Source of the DNA: Halapricum hydrolyticum
Lineage (GTDB): Archaea; Halobacteriota; Halobacteria; Halobacteriales; Haloarculaceae
Length of the DNA stretch: 64,000 nucleotides
Reading direction: 5' to 3'
NCBI GenBank assembly: GCA_025517565.1
Contig: JAOPKD010000001.1
Span: 434,001 to 498,000, forward strand
Part shown: positions 42,123 through 51,572 of the stretch, in pieces
How positions within the stretch are numbered: the stretch's first letter is position 1
Layout of the letters: each line of letters starts with the position of its first letter
The notes under the pieces: model-generated
Told to the model about the DNA's origin: nothing
Database searches by the model: none
What the model saw: the letters and a program-made list of their open reading frames with translations, nothing else
Program-made: the position numbers and the translations under genes

Positions 42123-42300
42123 GTTCGAGATTCCTCGTTACACTCGGAATCTCGCTACTCTGCCTCGCGGCTCCTCACGTCACCGCTCGGCTTGTTCGAG
42201 ACTTCTCGCGCTGCTCGAAGTCTCGCTACTCCTTCGCGGGTCACATCCGTTCCCCGCTCCGGTTCGAGACTTCTCGCGCTGCTCGAAGTCTCGCTACTCC
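42123..42300. repeat. Three hairpin repeats with compensatory changes
   Basis: A 39-base element is identical at 42194-42232 and 42262-42300, with stem CGAGACTTC / GAAGTCTCG. A third copy at 42123-42160 has stem CGAGATTCC / GGAATCTCG: both sequence changes are matched on the opposite arm. Each is followed by CTACTC. A further hairpin GCGGC-TTT-GCCGC precedes the array near 42108. The last copy contains the stop codon of the HMG-CoA synthase gene. The 289-base spacer holds no gene. Confidence 0.8.
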
Positions 42301-43628
42301 ACGTACGTATATTTCCGCTCGCCCATTCGACCCCAGCCGTCGAAGACGAATTCTTCTTCGGGCGTGGTGAAGGCGTCGACATCGGTCGTTTCGTCGTGGT
42401 TGTGCACGTCGTGGATCAGTTCGTACTCGTCCCACGAGAGGTCGTAGCGCTCGACGAGCTGGTCGTCGACGTTCAGCTGCGCGATCTCGTCCTCCCAGCC
42501 AGGCTGGACCGTCTCGCCGTGGATCTCGGCCTGTGCACCCGATCCGTACGAGCCGACCAGCAACCGCGCGTCGTCGAGGTCGATCCCGTTCTCCCGGGCG
42601 TGCTTGAGTGCGGAGACCCGGGCGACGTGGACCGATCCCGTATACCAGTTGCCGACGCGCGAGGAGATCTCGATCGTCGGCGCGATCGCGCGGTCGTACC
42701 ACTCGCGATAGAGCTCCGTCTCGGTCAGCTTGTCAGTGTACTCTTTGAGTGCCTCGCGGTACTCCTCGTCGTCATCGAACGCTTCGGGCCGGGGCTGCGG
42801 ACCGATCTCTTCGGCCAGTTCGTCCTCGATGTCGGTATCACGGACAACGTGTCGATAGCCCAGCGCCGCGGCCTTCCGGACCATCCCCGGGAACGGCGTG
42901 TGGAACGGGATGAACGCGAAGTCGTCGGGATGGGTCTCGACCTGCGTCTCGTAGTCCTCCAGCGCCTCGCGCATCCGCATGAGATAGACCTGCATCGAGC
43001 GCTTGCCGTCGACCGAGGGGAACTGCTGGTTGGGCTTGAGGAAGTCCGTCTCGTCGACACTACCGACACCCTGCTCGGGTTCGATCGTGACGAGATCGGG
43101 ATCCTCGTCGATGAGCATCGCCACGGCACCGGCGCCCTGGGTCGCCTCGCCCGAATCGCCACGCTCGTAAAGCGCAGTGTCGGTCGCGATGACTATCGCG
43201 GCACGGCCGCGGTTCTTGTCGGCGGCGATCCAGTTGACGGCGTCGTCGATACTCTGGGTGCCGGCGATGCAGGCGAACTTGCGCTCGCCCTTGTTCGCGT
43301 GGCGGAAGTCGCCGTCGTAGACCTGTTCCAGACAGCCGGCCACGTACGTCGAAACCGGCTTGGAATGGTCGAACGCGCTCTCGGTCGCGACGTCGATCCG
43401 GCCGATGTCGTCCGGATCTAGCCCCTTGCGGTCCATCAACCGCTTCGAGGCGTTGGCCGCCATCGTCACGATGTCCTCGTAGGCGTCCGGGAACGAACTC
43501 GCGTACAGCCCCAGCCCCTTCGTGTACTTCGCCGGGTCTTCGTCTTTCACTTCTGCGAACGTCTCCGGGAGATCGAGCTTGAGCTTCCCTGATCGGATCT
43601 CGACGGCGTCGATGCCTACGTCTGTCAT
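42294..43628 (-). CDS. hmgB: Hydroxymethylglutaryl-CoA synthase
   Basis: 444 residues, long eukaryote-like form. It condenses acetyl-CoA with acetoacetyl-CoA, the first dedicated step of the mevalonate route to archaeal isoprenoid lipids. Catalytic features: the Glu in DVATESAFDHSKP, nucleophile Cys in KFACIAGTQSIDDAV, the His in IPFHTPFPGMV, and RVGNWYTGSVHVARVSAL plus LLVGSYGSGAQAE. ATG at 43628 with GGTG five bases upstream is preferred over the GTG two codons earlier. The stop lies inside a hairpin repeat. Confidence 0.95.
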   Translation of the reverse strand: MTDVGIDAVEIRSGKLKLDLPETFAEVKDEDPAKYTKGLGLYASSFPDAYEDIVTMAANASKRLMDRKGLDPDDIGRIDVATESAFDHSKPVSTYVAGCLEQVYDGDFRHANKGERKFACIAGTQSIDDAVNWIAADKNRGRAAIVIATDTALYERGDSGEATQGAGAVAMLIDEDPDLVTIEPEQGVGSVDETDFLKPNQQFPSVDGKRSMQVYLMRMREALEDYETQVETHPDDFAFIPFHTPFPGMVRKAAALGYRHVVRDTDIEDELAEEIGPQPRPEAFDDDEEYREALKEYTDKLTETELYREWYDRAIAPTIEISSRVGNWYTGSVHVARVSALKHARENGIDLDDARLLVGSYGSGAQAEIHGETVQPGWEDEIAQLNVDDQLVERYDLSWDEYELIHDVHNHDETTDVDAFTTPEEEFVFDGWGRMGERKYTYVE

Positions 43629-43733
43629 GTTCACCTGTTGAGACGGGTATCTGGGTTAAGTGTTTGTCGACTCCTGTTACGACAGTTGTCGAAATCCGTC
43701 GAGCTTTTGTCCGACGCACGTCCCACGTCGAAC

Positions 43734-44804
43734 ATGGCACAGCGAGTCATTCACGTCGGCTGTGGCGGCTGGGGCGCGATGTGGTGTCACGAGTTCCTCC
43801 CGGCGAACGTCGAAGACGGCACGATCGAAGTCGTCGCGGCTGTCGACCGGAACCCCGACGCGCTGGAGAACGCCCGTGAGGGGCTCGGACTGTCCGAAGA
43901 GCGCTGCTACACTGACGTCGAACGTGCGTTCGCCGCCCACGACGCCGAGTTCGCGACGCTGGTCGTGCCGCCCGAAGCGCGAAAACCGCTGGTCGAGACC
44001 GCCCTCGAACACGGTCTGGACCTGCTCACCGAGAAACCGATCGCGCCGACGCTCGCGGAGGCGACCGAGATCGCCGAAATGGTTGCCGACGCCGGTGCGA
44101 AGATGGCCGTAACGATGAGTCACCGGTTCGACCGCGACAAGGTGACCCTCCGAAGTCGACTCCAGAATGGCGAGTACGGGCCGCTGGACTACCTGGTGAT
44201 GCGGTTCACCCAGCGGTATCGCCAGCGCGACGAGTGGGTCGCCGGGCGTCCCTACGAGATGGAGCACCCGCTGCTGGTCGAGGGTGGCGTGCATCATCTC
44301 GACCTGCTGGCGTCGCTCGCGGACGCGAAATGTGAACGACTCTACGCGCGTACGTGGAACCCAGAATGGAGCGATTTCAGCGGTGACTCGCAGGTGCTGG
44401 TGACGATGGACTTCGAGAACGGCGTCCACGCGACCTACGAGGGTGCGACGACGAACGCCGTCGCACTCAACGGCTGGGAAAACGAGTACATTCGCGCGGA
44501 GTGTCGCGATGCGACGCTGGAACTCGACGCCCGCGAACTGACAGTCTATCCGTACGATCCCGAGGCCGAGCCCAGGCACAACGCCGAAGGTCCGCCCGAG
44601 GGCAAGTCGATCCCGCTGGGAGACGGCGAGAAGTGGATGAACACGTGGCTCATCGAACGGTTCGTCCAGTGGCGGGCCGGTGGCGAACCGATGGCGACCC
44701 GCGTCGAACGAAACCTCCAGTCGATGGCACTCATCGAGGCCGCGATGCGATCGAGCGAACGTGACGAACCCGTGCAGGTCCAGGCACTGCTCGACCGAGA
44801 GTGA
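43734..44804 (+). CDS. Gfo/Idh/MocA-family oxidoreductase
   Basis: 356 residues. N-terminal Rossmann fold RVIHVGCGGWGAMW (G-x-G-G-x-G), AAVDRNPDALENA, then the conserved TEKPIAPTLAEA with the catalytic lysine. The C-terminal domain shows VEGGVHHLDLLASL with the His-x-x-Asp typical of sugar dehydrogenases. It probably oxidises a sugar or cyclitol with NAD(P). Substrate not predictable. It is divergent from HMG-CoA synthase with about 105 bases between the starts. Confidence 0.9.
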   Translation: MAQRVIHVGCGGWGAMWCHEFLPANVEDGTIEVVAAVDRNPDALENAREGLGLSEERCYTDVERAFAAHDAEFATLVVPPEARKPLVETALEHGLDLLTEKPIAPTLAEATEIAEMVADAGAKMAVTMSHRFDRDKVTLRSRLQNGEYGPLDYLVMRFTQRYRQRDEWVAGRPYEMEHPLLVEGGVHHLDLLASLADAKCERLYARTWNPEWSDFSGDSQVLVTMDFENGVHATYEGATTNAVALNGWENEYIRAECRDATLELDARELTVYPYDPEAEPRHNAEGPPEGKSIPLGDGEKWMNTWLIERFVQWRAGGEPMATRVERNLQSMALIEAAMRSSERDEPVQVQALLDRE

Positions 44805-44921
44805 GTGCATCCATTAGGCGAATCCCCGGTATGACGGGCCCTATGACCCTCAAACACGTGTTCTCTCGATGTAGCAGAGAATCGTGATGTTTTTGTTCTT
44901 CGCGTATTATCATCTTTAGTC

Positions 44922-46484
44922 ATGAGACGGAGACAGTACCTCAGCAGTGTCGCAAGCATCGGTGCCGTTTCAGCACTTGGCGTCCAGTCGGTCGGAGCAG
45001 ACACAGGCCGGTTGTCGAGTCTGGCTGCCCAGACTGACGGCACCATGACAATCGGCGATCGGGAGGGCGACGACTACGGACCCGGCACATACACGTATCC
45101 GACGAATGATCAGCTTCCTGAGGGCTGTTTCGACGTCACCGGCATCGAGGTCGAAGACACCGGCGATCACTGGGAGTTCACCAACCACATGGGAACGGTA
45201 CCGAACTCCTTCGGCGGCGACGAAGGGTTCAGCGTTCAGGTCTTCCAGCTGTACATCCAGGACCCCAACGCGCCGGACGACGCACCCTCGACCTCGGAGG
45301 GTCGCGAAGGCGTCACCTCGACCTTCCAGGAAGAGTATCACTACCGCGTGCACGTCATGACCGGCCAGCGCGTGGTCGAAGACGCCGAGGGCAACGTCCT
45401 CGCCGAGGGGATTCCCGCCTCCGGCGACACCGAGAACAACACCATCTCCTTCAGTATCCCCAAGGAGCCGTTCGACTCGGACTCCCTCGACGACCTGAAG
45501 ATGACGATGCTGGTGTTCAGCCAGGACGGCTTCGGCGTGGGTGGCATCCGCCAGAGCGTCGGCGAGAACGCCGGCGAGTGGGCCATCGGCGGTGCCAACC
45601 CCGACGCCGTCGAGAACGCGCCCAAGGCGATGGAACTCGTCGGGCCGGAAGACGTCGTCAAACAGGAAGAGTCGCTGGCCTACAGCGCTGACTCGGTGCC
45701 TACGGTACCGTTGTTCGATACGAAATCGCTGGTCACAGGAGAAGTCAGCATCTCCCTGTCGCCAGTCGCGGCCCCGATCGGGGAAGTCTGGGGGACCCTG
45801 GAGGGCACGCTCGACGGCACGAACTCCTCCGGTCCCGAGGGCGTCGAGCTGAGCTACCAGTGGGAGCAGACCTCCGGTCCCGAAGCCGAAATCGCCGATC
45901 CGAGCGCGGCCGAGGCGACGTTCACTGCGCCGGACGTCGACGAAGAGACCGAACTGGAGTTCACGCTGACGATTAGCGATCCGGACGGGAACGAGGCGTC
46001 CGACACGACGACGGCGATGGTCATCCCGCAGTCGGCAAACGACGCGCCGACCGCCGACGCCGGCGAGAACCAGACGGTCGATCCGGGCGAGATGGTTTCG
46101 CTGCAGGCGGTCAACTCCGAGGACCCCAACGGCGGGACGCTCTCCTATCAGTGGGAGCAGACCTCCGGCCCCGACATCGACCTCGTCGGTCCGGACAGCA
46201 TCGGCGCGGCATTCAAGGCGCCGGAAGTCGAGGAAGACACCGACTTCGTCTTCGAACTGACCGTCAACGACGGCCAGGGCAAGACCGCGACCGACTCGGT
46301 CACGATCACCGTCCGCGGGCCCGAAGAGACCGAGACCCCAACCGAAACTGAAACCGAGACCGAAGAAGACACCGGTGACGGCTTCGGACCCGGCTTCGGT
46401 GCGGTGACCGGTCTGGTCGGTGCTGCCGGCGGGGCCGCTTACGCGGCCAAGCGCCGTCTCGGCGGCGACGAAGGCGAAGAGTAA
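44922..46484 (+). CDS. Tat-exported glucodextranase-C/PKD surface protein with PGF-CTERM anchor
   Basis: 520 residues. Tat signal RRRQYLSSVASIGAVSALGV; one glucodextranase-C module at about 45-270 (GDDYGPGTYTYPTNDQLPEG, CFDVTGIEVEDTGDHW); two PKD/REJ-type beta domains at about 285-460 (LSYQWEQTSGPEAEI twice in variant form); a Thr/Glu spacer; and the PGF-CTERM signal GFGPGFGAVTGLVGAAGGAA then YAAKRR. An archaeosortase would remove the tail and attach lipid. No catalytic domain is present, so it probably binds alpha-glucan or cell-surface polysaccharide beside the amylase encoded next door. A T-rich box lies about 27 bases before the ATG. Confidence 0.88.
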   Translation: MRRRQYLSSVASIGAVSALGVQSVGADTGRLSSLAAQTDGTMTIGDREGDDYGPGTYTYPTNDQLPEGCFDVTGIEVEDTGDHWEFTNHMGTVPNSFGGDEGFSVQVFQLYIQDPNAPDDAPSTSEGREGVTSTFQEEYHYRVHVMTGQRVVEDAEGNVLAEGIPASGDTENNTISFSIPKEPFDSDSLDDLKMTMLVFSQDGFGVGGIRQSVGENAGEWAIGGANPDAVENAPKAMELVGPEDVVKQEESLAYSADSVPTVPLFDTKSLVTGEVSISLSPVAAPIGEVWGTLEGTLDGTNSSGPEGVELSYQWEQTSGPEAEIADPSAAEATFTAPDVDEETELEFTLTISDPDGNEASDTTTAMVIPQSANDAPTADAGENQTVDPGEMVSLQAVNSEDPNGGTLSYQWEQTSGPDIDLVGPDSIGAAFKAPEVEEDTDFVFELTVNDGQGKTATDSVTITVRGPEETETPTETETETEEDTGDGFGPGFGAVTGLVGAAGGAAYAAKRRLGGDEGEE

Positions 46485-46510
46485 CGGACGCTCCGTTATT
46501 CCACCGGCCG

Positions 46511-46540
46511 TCCATCACTATCGATGGACACTTTTATTAG
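46511..46540 (+). promoter_or_regulatory. TATA box with upstream 6-bp inverted repeat before the surface amylase gene
   Basis: TCCATC (46511-46516) and GATGGA (46523-46528) lie directly upstream of CTTTTATTAG (46531-46540). Transcription should start near 46562, giving a leader of about 70 bases before the ATG at 46632. GATGG also occurs just upstream of the TATA-like box of the cytoplasmic amylase gene, hinting at a common regulator. Confidence 0.45.
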
Positions 46541-46631
46541 AATCGTCGGCTAACCCAGGGGCTACGACGCAGTTCCCGTTGGTTCCCGGTGCGGTCCCGG
46601 AGCCAGCCGCTGCGCGAAGCCCCCACAGGGA

Positions 46632-49600
46632 ATGAAACGACGACAGTACCTTGGCGGCATGGCCACCCTCGGTACGTTTTCGGCCGTGCCTGCAGTTACG
46701 GAAGGTGCACAGTCACTGGCAACGACGCGATCGGTGGGTGATAGCCACCACCCCGGTCCACCACGCGTGATGCACGCCGGCGAGAAACTCGTCGATCCGC
46801 TCACGCCGGATTACAGAGGTGACGGGGCACCCGACGGGCGGAATACGCTCGCCCCACGGATTCCCGAACCCGAACGGGATCCCGACAACTACGGGTCCGA
46901 GGCGTTCACCTGGCGCGTCGTCGACACGCCAGACGACAGCGACGTCTCCGGGTTCTACTCGAATCCCGGGGAGTACGACTACGGAACGGGTGTCGAGGAG
47001 TTCGATCCCGACGTGCCCGGGACGTACACGCTGGCACTCGACGCGCCCGACGGAACGCACCAGCTGACAGTCCGGGTGTTTCCGGAGCCGCCGGACGGCG
47101 CAGCCGGCCCGCCTCGGGTCGATCCCGTCAGCGAATACGGCGACGGCGAGTTCGTGATCGAGGCCAACGCGACCCCTGCACCGGACAGCAGGACCGCCCC
47201 GACGGAACTGACCGTCGAATTTCTCACCGACGACCGCGACGGGCTATCGGCGGACGATCTGACCGTCGAAGGTGCGACCGCGACCGTACCGGCCGACGCG
47301 ATCGAGGGGACGGCACGCGTCCACGTCGTCGCTGCTGACGACCAGCCTGGAATCATCGGGACGGCCGAACTCGACGCCGACGCTGGCGAGACGGCACGAC
47401 CCGACACCCCGCCGGAGTGGATCCACGATTCGGTGATGTACACGATTTTCACGCGGTCGTTCGGCTCCGAAGCGGGCGAGGTCGACTTCCAGTACCTGCA
47501 GGACCGGGTCGACTACCTCGCCGATCTCGGCGTCGATATCGTCTGGCTCACGCCGATCGTCGAGGCGTCGACACACGTCAAAGACGATCCGGCGGGTGGG
47601 CCCCACGGCTACGATACGACCAACTACTTCGAGACCGCAGACCCGCTGGGATCAGTCGAAGAGTACGAGGCGTTCGTCGACGCCTGCCACGAGCAGGACA
47701 TCAAGGTCTGTTTCGACCTGGTGATCAACCACACGGACATCCAGCACCCGTTCTTCGCCGACGCCGACGCGAACGGCACGGACTCGAAGTACTACGAGTG
47801 GTTCGAACGGCTCGAAGACGGCACCCCCAACCACTACTTCGGCTGGACGAACCTGATGAACATCAACTACCAGTCGGTCGCGATGCGCGAGCACATCCTC
47901 GCAGCCGTCGACTTCTGGACGGACATCGTCGACGGCTTCCGGTGTGACATCGCCTACGGCGTACCCCACGACTTCTGGAAGGAAATCCGGCAGTTGATCC
48001 GCGCCAAGGACAGCGACGTCTTCCTGCTGGACGAGGCGATCCCTTACGACGCGCGGTTCAGCGAAGGCGAGTTCGACATGCACTTCGACGAGGTGCTGGC
48101 CGAAAACGTCCGCGCGATCGGCCAGGGTGGCGTCAACGCCGAGCGAGTGCTGGAGGCGACCACCGAGCGAAAACAGCGCGGCGTCCCCGACTGGACGGTC
48201 TTCCTGCAGTACGTCGAGACCCACGACATGAGCCGGTATCTCGACGTCGCCGAGAAGACGGCCGAGCGGGCCGCCGCCGCGGCGACGTTCACGCTGCCCG
48301 GCGTGCCGATGCTCTATTACGGGCAAGAGCGCGCGATCGCCGAATACAGCGAACCCCGACTGGAAGAACGCGGTCACTTCCGGTCGTTCATGAACTGGGA
48401 CGAGTACGACGCCGAGCACCTGGCGTTCTACAAGTCGCTCGTCGACGCCCGCAAGGAGGTGCCCGCACTCCAGCACGACGCTGCCCTCCGCGGAGCGTAT
48501 TACGAGAGCGACTCCGAACAGGTCGTCGCCTACGGCCGCGACGCCGGCGATCAGAAAGCCGTGGTCGTCCTGCACTTCGGCGAGGGGACCGAAACGGTCG
48601 CCCTGCGCGGTCCCGTCTCGACGACCGACCTCGTCTCCGGAACCGACGTCGGGATCGAGTCCGACGACGGCCTGACTCACGTCGAGGTCGACTCCGTCGC
48701 TGTTCTGGAGACGCTCTCGCTGTCCGGCCTGGGGCCGCATCTGGCAGGAACCGACGACGAGGTCGGCGACGACCACGGCCCCGGCGGCTACACCTACCCG
48801 ACTGGCGACGCTTACACCGAGGGCGCGTTCGATCTGACGGGACTCGACATTCACGAGACCGACACCGAGTATCAGCTCCGGTTCACGGTCGACGGTCCCG
48901 TGGAGAACCCCGACGGCTACGACGGCGGGTTCTCCGCACAGCACGTCCAGGTGTACGTCCGCGATCCGACGGATCCGGACGGCGGTGAGTTCGCCCGCGA
49001 GGGGCTTGACGCGCTGCTCGCGGACCCCTACCAGTGCCGGATCGTCGCCGACGGCGAGCACGGAGCCCGCGTCGAGACGCCGGAAGGAGAGACCGTCGCC
49101 GAAGGATCGGTCTTCGCGAGTCCGTCGACGAACTCGATCAGGATCGACATTCCGGATCACGCGATCCCGGGCGACCCCACCGAACTCGAACTCGCGCCGC
49201 TGTTGCTCGGCTACGATCCCGACGCGCCGGGCAATGTAATGGGTGTCGGCGAGTCCGCAGACGAGGGACAGTTCGGTGGCCGATCCGGCGAGAACGCCCC
49301 GCAGGTGATCGACATGATCGCCCCCGAGGGAATCACACAGGCCGAGGCACTCGATCCGGGCGAGGATCTGGCAGAAATCCCCTACGTCGTCCTGGGCGAT
49401 CCCTTCGACGGCGAGGTCATCGAGCGGTTCGAGGACGAGGTCGGCGACGACCACGGCCCCGGATCCTACACGTACCCCGACGACGAGGACATGTCCGCAG
49501 GCGATCTCGACGTCGAGTCGGTGACCGTCTACGATGACGGCGATCGCTACCGGTTCGCGTACCGCTTCGCGGGCGATCTGACCAACCCCTGGAGTGGCGA

Positions 49601-51503
49601 GTACGGCTTCTCGGCCCAGCACCTGCAGTTGTACGTCCGCAACCCCGCCAGCGACGCGCCGACGGCGACGAACGGACGGCCAGGGACGAACGTCGCCTTC
49701 GCCGACCCCTATCACTACCGGATCAAAATCGAAGGGTACGAGGGCCACAGCGTGGTCGAGAACGCCGCCGGCGAGGTCGTCACCGACGACGTGACCGTCG
49801 GGGCCTACCGGTCGATGGACACGATCGCGTTCTCGGTCCCGAAATCGGCTCTCGGCGGCGAGATCGATAGCGCCGAGATCGCGCCGCTGGCCTTCGGATT
49901 CGACCCCGAAGGGCCGGGTCGCGTCCGTCAGGTCAGACCAGCGGCGACGGAGATGCAGTTCGGCGGTGGCACGACGGACGACGATCCGGCAGTCATCGAC
50001 ATGCTCGTTCCCGAAGGAGCGTCCCAGAGCGACGTCCTGGAGTCCGGCGACGCGCTGCCGTACCTCTCTCTTGCGGGCTTCTCCGGGACCCTCCTCCACA
50101 GCTGGGACGACGAGGTCGGCGACGACCACGGTCCGGGCAGTTATACCTATCCGACCGCCGAGGACATTCCAGCGGACGTCTATGACATCACGAAAGTCGA
50201 ACTGTATGAGGTCGGAGACAGGTATCGGTTCGTCTACTACCTGAACGGCCCGATCACCAATCCCTGGAGCGGCAGCGATGGATTCTCCCTACACAACTTC
50301 CAGGTGTACATCCACGATCCGAACGCGACAGACCTCCCGTCCGGAACGGAAGCGCGCGAGGGCGTCAACGTGGCGTTCAGCCGACCGTATCACTATCGGG
50401 TCGTTGTCGACGGCTACAGTCTGCGAAGCGTCGTCGCGGGCGACGGCGAGACTATCACACAGGACGTCGAGGCGCAGGCCCACCCCGATCTCGGTGCGAT
50501 CGCATTCGACATGCCGGGCGACGCATTCGAGCGCGATCTCGCCGATCACCACTTTATGCCGCTCATCCTCGGACACGACAACTACGGGACCGGGGCCGTC
50601 AGAGCGGTCTCGGAAGACGGCGGCAAGTGGGAGTTCGGCGGCGGCACCGGAACGAACGACCCCGGGGTCATCGACATGATCACACCCGAAGGCACCACCC
50701 AGTCGGAGGCCCTCGAGTACTCGCCAGACCAGCAGGCAAAGCTCCCGTACGTGCCGAAGATCGAAGGCGAGCCGGGTCAGCCGATGGCCGTCGCCAGCGC
50801 CGATCGGACGGTATTTGCGTCGACCGACGTCGAACTTGACGGATCCGGTTCGAGCGATCCGGAGGGCCAGGAGCTGACCTACGAATGGGTTCAGATCGCC
50901 GGCCCGGACGTCGATCTGTCTGACGCGGCCGCGGTCCAGCCGACCTTCACCGCGCCGGACGTCGACGAAGAGACCGAACTGGAGTTCGAACTCGCCGTCA
51001 CCGATCCGGACAGCAACAGCGCGACGGCGACCGCGACCGTCACCGTCCGTCCACAGTCGGCAAACGACGCGCCGATCGCCGACGCCGGCGAGGATCGGAC
51101 GGTCGATCCGGGCGAGATGGTCTCGCTGCAGGCGGTCAGTTCCGAAGACCCCAACGGCGGGACGCTCTCCTACCAGTGGGAGCAGACCACCGGTCCCGAC
51201 GTCGAACTCACCGGCGCGGACAGCATCGGTGCAGCGTTCAAGGTCCCGGAGGTCGAGGAAGACACCGGCCTCGTCTTCGAACTGACCGTCGACGATGGCC
51301 AGGGCAAGACCGCCACCGACTCCGTCACGATTACCGTCCGCAGCACGGGCGACGGTGACGGAACGACCACGACCGAAACCGAAACGGAAGAGGGCGACGG
51401 CTTCGGACCCGGCTTCGGTGTGGTGACCGGCCTGGTCGGGGCTGCCGGCGGGACCGCTTACGTGGCCAGGCGACGACTCGGCGGCGACGAAGACGAGGAG
51501 TAG
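46632..51503 (+). CDS. Surface-anchored GH13 alpha-amylase/pullulanase-type enzyme, multimodular
   Basis: 1623 residues. Tat signal KRRQYLGGMATLGTFSAV; N-terminal beta domain (about 35-260); GH13 barrel with CFDLVINHTD, FRCDIAYG nucleophile D439, LLDEA acid/base E468 and ETHDMS D532; C-terminal barrel domain to about 705. Three glucodextranase-C modules begin near 709, 933 and 1158, each opening EVGDDHGPG-YTYP. Two PKD/REJ domains (about 1380-1575) and a PGF-CTERM tail (GFGPGFGVVTGLVGAAGG) finish it. It should hydrolyse alpha-glucan outside the cell while anchored. It shares its N-terminal and catalytic parts with the cytoplasmic enzyme at 24053-26338 and its last 200 residues with the preceding gene. 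Confidence 0.92.
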   Translation: MKRRQYLGGMATLGTFSAVPAVTEGAQSLATTRSVGDSHHPGPPRVMHAGEKLVDPLTPDYRGDGAPDGRNTLAPRIPEPERDPDNYGSEAFTWRVVDTPDDSDVSGFYSNPGEYDYGTGVEEFDPDVPGTYTLALDAPDGTHQLTVRVFPEPPDGAAGPPRVDPVSEYGDGEFVIEANATPAPDSRTAPTELTVEFLTDDRDGLSADDLTVEGATATVPADAIEGTARVHVVAADDQPGIIGTAELDADAGETARPDTPPEWIHDSVMYTIFTRSFGSEAGEVDFQYLQDRVDYLADLGVDIVWLTPIVEASTHVKDDPAGGPHGYDTTNYFETADPLGSVEEYEAFVDACHEQDIKVCFDLVINHTDIQHPFFADADANGTDSKYYEWFERLEDGTPNHYFGWTNLMNINYQSVAMREHILAAVDFWTDIVDGFRCDIAYGVPHDFWKEIRQLIRAKDSDVFLLDEAIPYDARFSEGEFDMHFDEVLAENVRAIGQGGVNAERVLEATTERKQRGVPDWTVFLQYVETHDMSRYLDVAEKTAERAAAAATFTLPGVPMLYYGQERAIAEYSEPRLEERGHFRSFMNWDEYDAEHLAFYKSLVDARKEVPALQHDAALRGAYYESDSEQVVAYGRDAGDQKAVVVLHFGEGTETVALRGPVSTTDLVSGTDVGIESDDGLTHVEVDSVAVLETLSLSGLGPHLAGTDDEVGDDHGPGGYTYPTGDAYTEGAFDLTGLDIHETDTEYQLRFTVDGPVENPDGYDGGFSAQHVQVYVRDPTDPDGGEFAREGLDALLADPYQCRIVADGEHGARVETPEGETVAEGSVFASPSTNSIRIDIPDHAIPGDPTELELAPLLLGYDPDAPGNVMGVGESADEGQFGGRSGENAPQVIDMIAPEGITQAEALDPGEDLAEIPYVVLGDPFDGEVIERFEDEVGDDHGPGSYTYPDDEDMSAGDLDVESVTVYDDGDRYRFAYRFAGDLTNPWSGEYGFSAQHLQLYVRNPASDAPTATNGRPGTNVAFADPYHYRIKIEGYEGHSVVENAAGEVVTDDVTVGAYRSMDTIAFSVPKSALGGEIDSAEIAPLAFGFDPEGPGRVRQVRPAATEMQFGGGTTDDDPAVIDMLVPEGASQSDVLESGDALPYLSLAGFSGTLLHSWDDEVGDDHGPGSYTYPTAEDIPADVYDITKVELYEVGDRYRFVYYLNGPITNPWSGSDGFSLHNFQVYIHDPNATDLPSGTEAREGVNVAFSRPYHYRVVVDGYSLRSVVAGDGETITQDVEAQAHPDLGAIAFDMPGDAFERDLADHHFMPLILGHDNYGTGAVRAVSEDGGKWEFGGGTGTNDPGVIDMITPEGTTQSEALEYSPDQQAKLPYVPKIEGEPGQPMAVASADRTVFASTDVELDGSGSSDPEGQELTYEWVQIAGPDVDLSDAAAVQPTFTAPDVDEETELEFELAVTDPDSNSATATATVTVRPQSANDAPIADAGEDRTVDPGEMVSLQAVSSEDPNGGTLSYQWEQTTGPDVELTGADSIGAAFKVPEVEEDTGLVFELTVDDGQGKTATDSVTITVRSTGDGDGTTTTETETEEGDGFGPGFGVVTGLVGAAGGTAYVARRRLGGDEDEE

Positions 51504-51572
51504 ACAGCGCTTTTCCTGTTCGACACGGGAAAAGCTAAAGACTTAACCGCGTCACAGGCCCAGGTACGCACA

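Noticed and set aside
42123..42300. CRISPR array
   Set aside because: Only three copies, irregular spacing, and the units are extended hairpins that covary; no cas genes in the window.
47652..50129. 825-codon minus-strand frame inside the surface amylase gene
   Set aside because: Mirror of the coding strand, no recognisable domain, no promoter.
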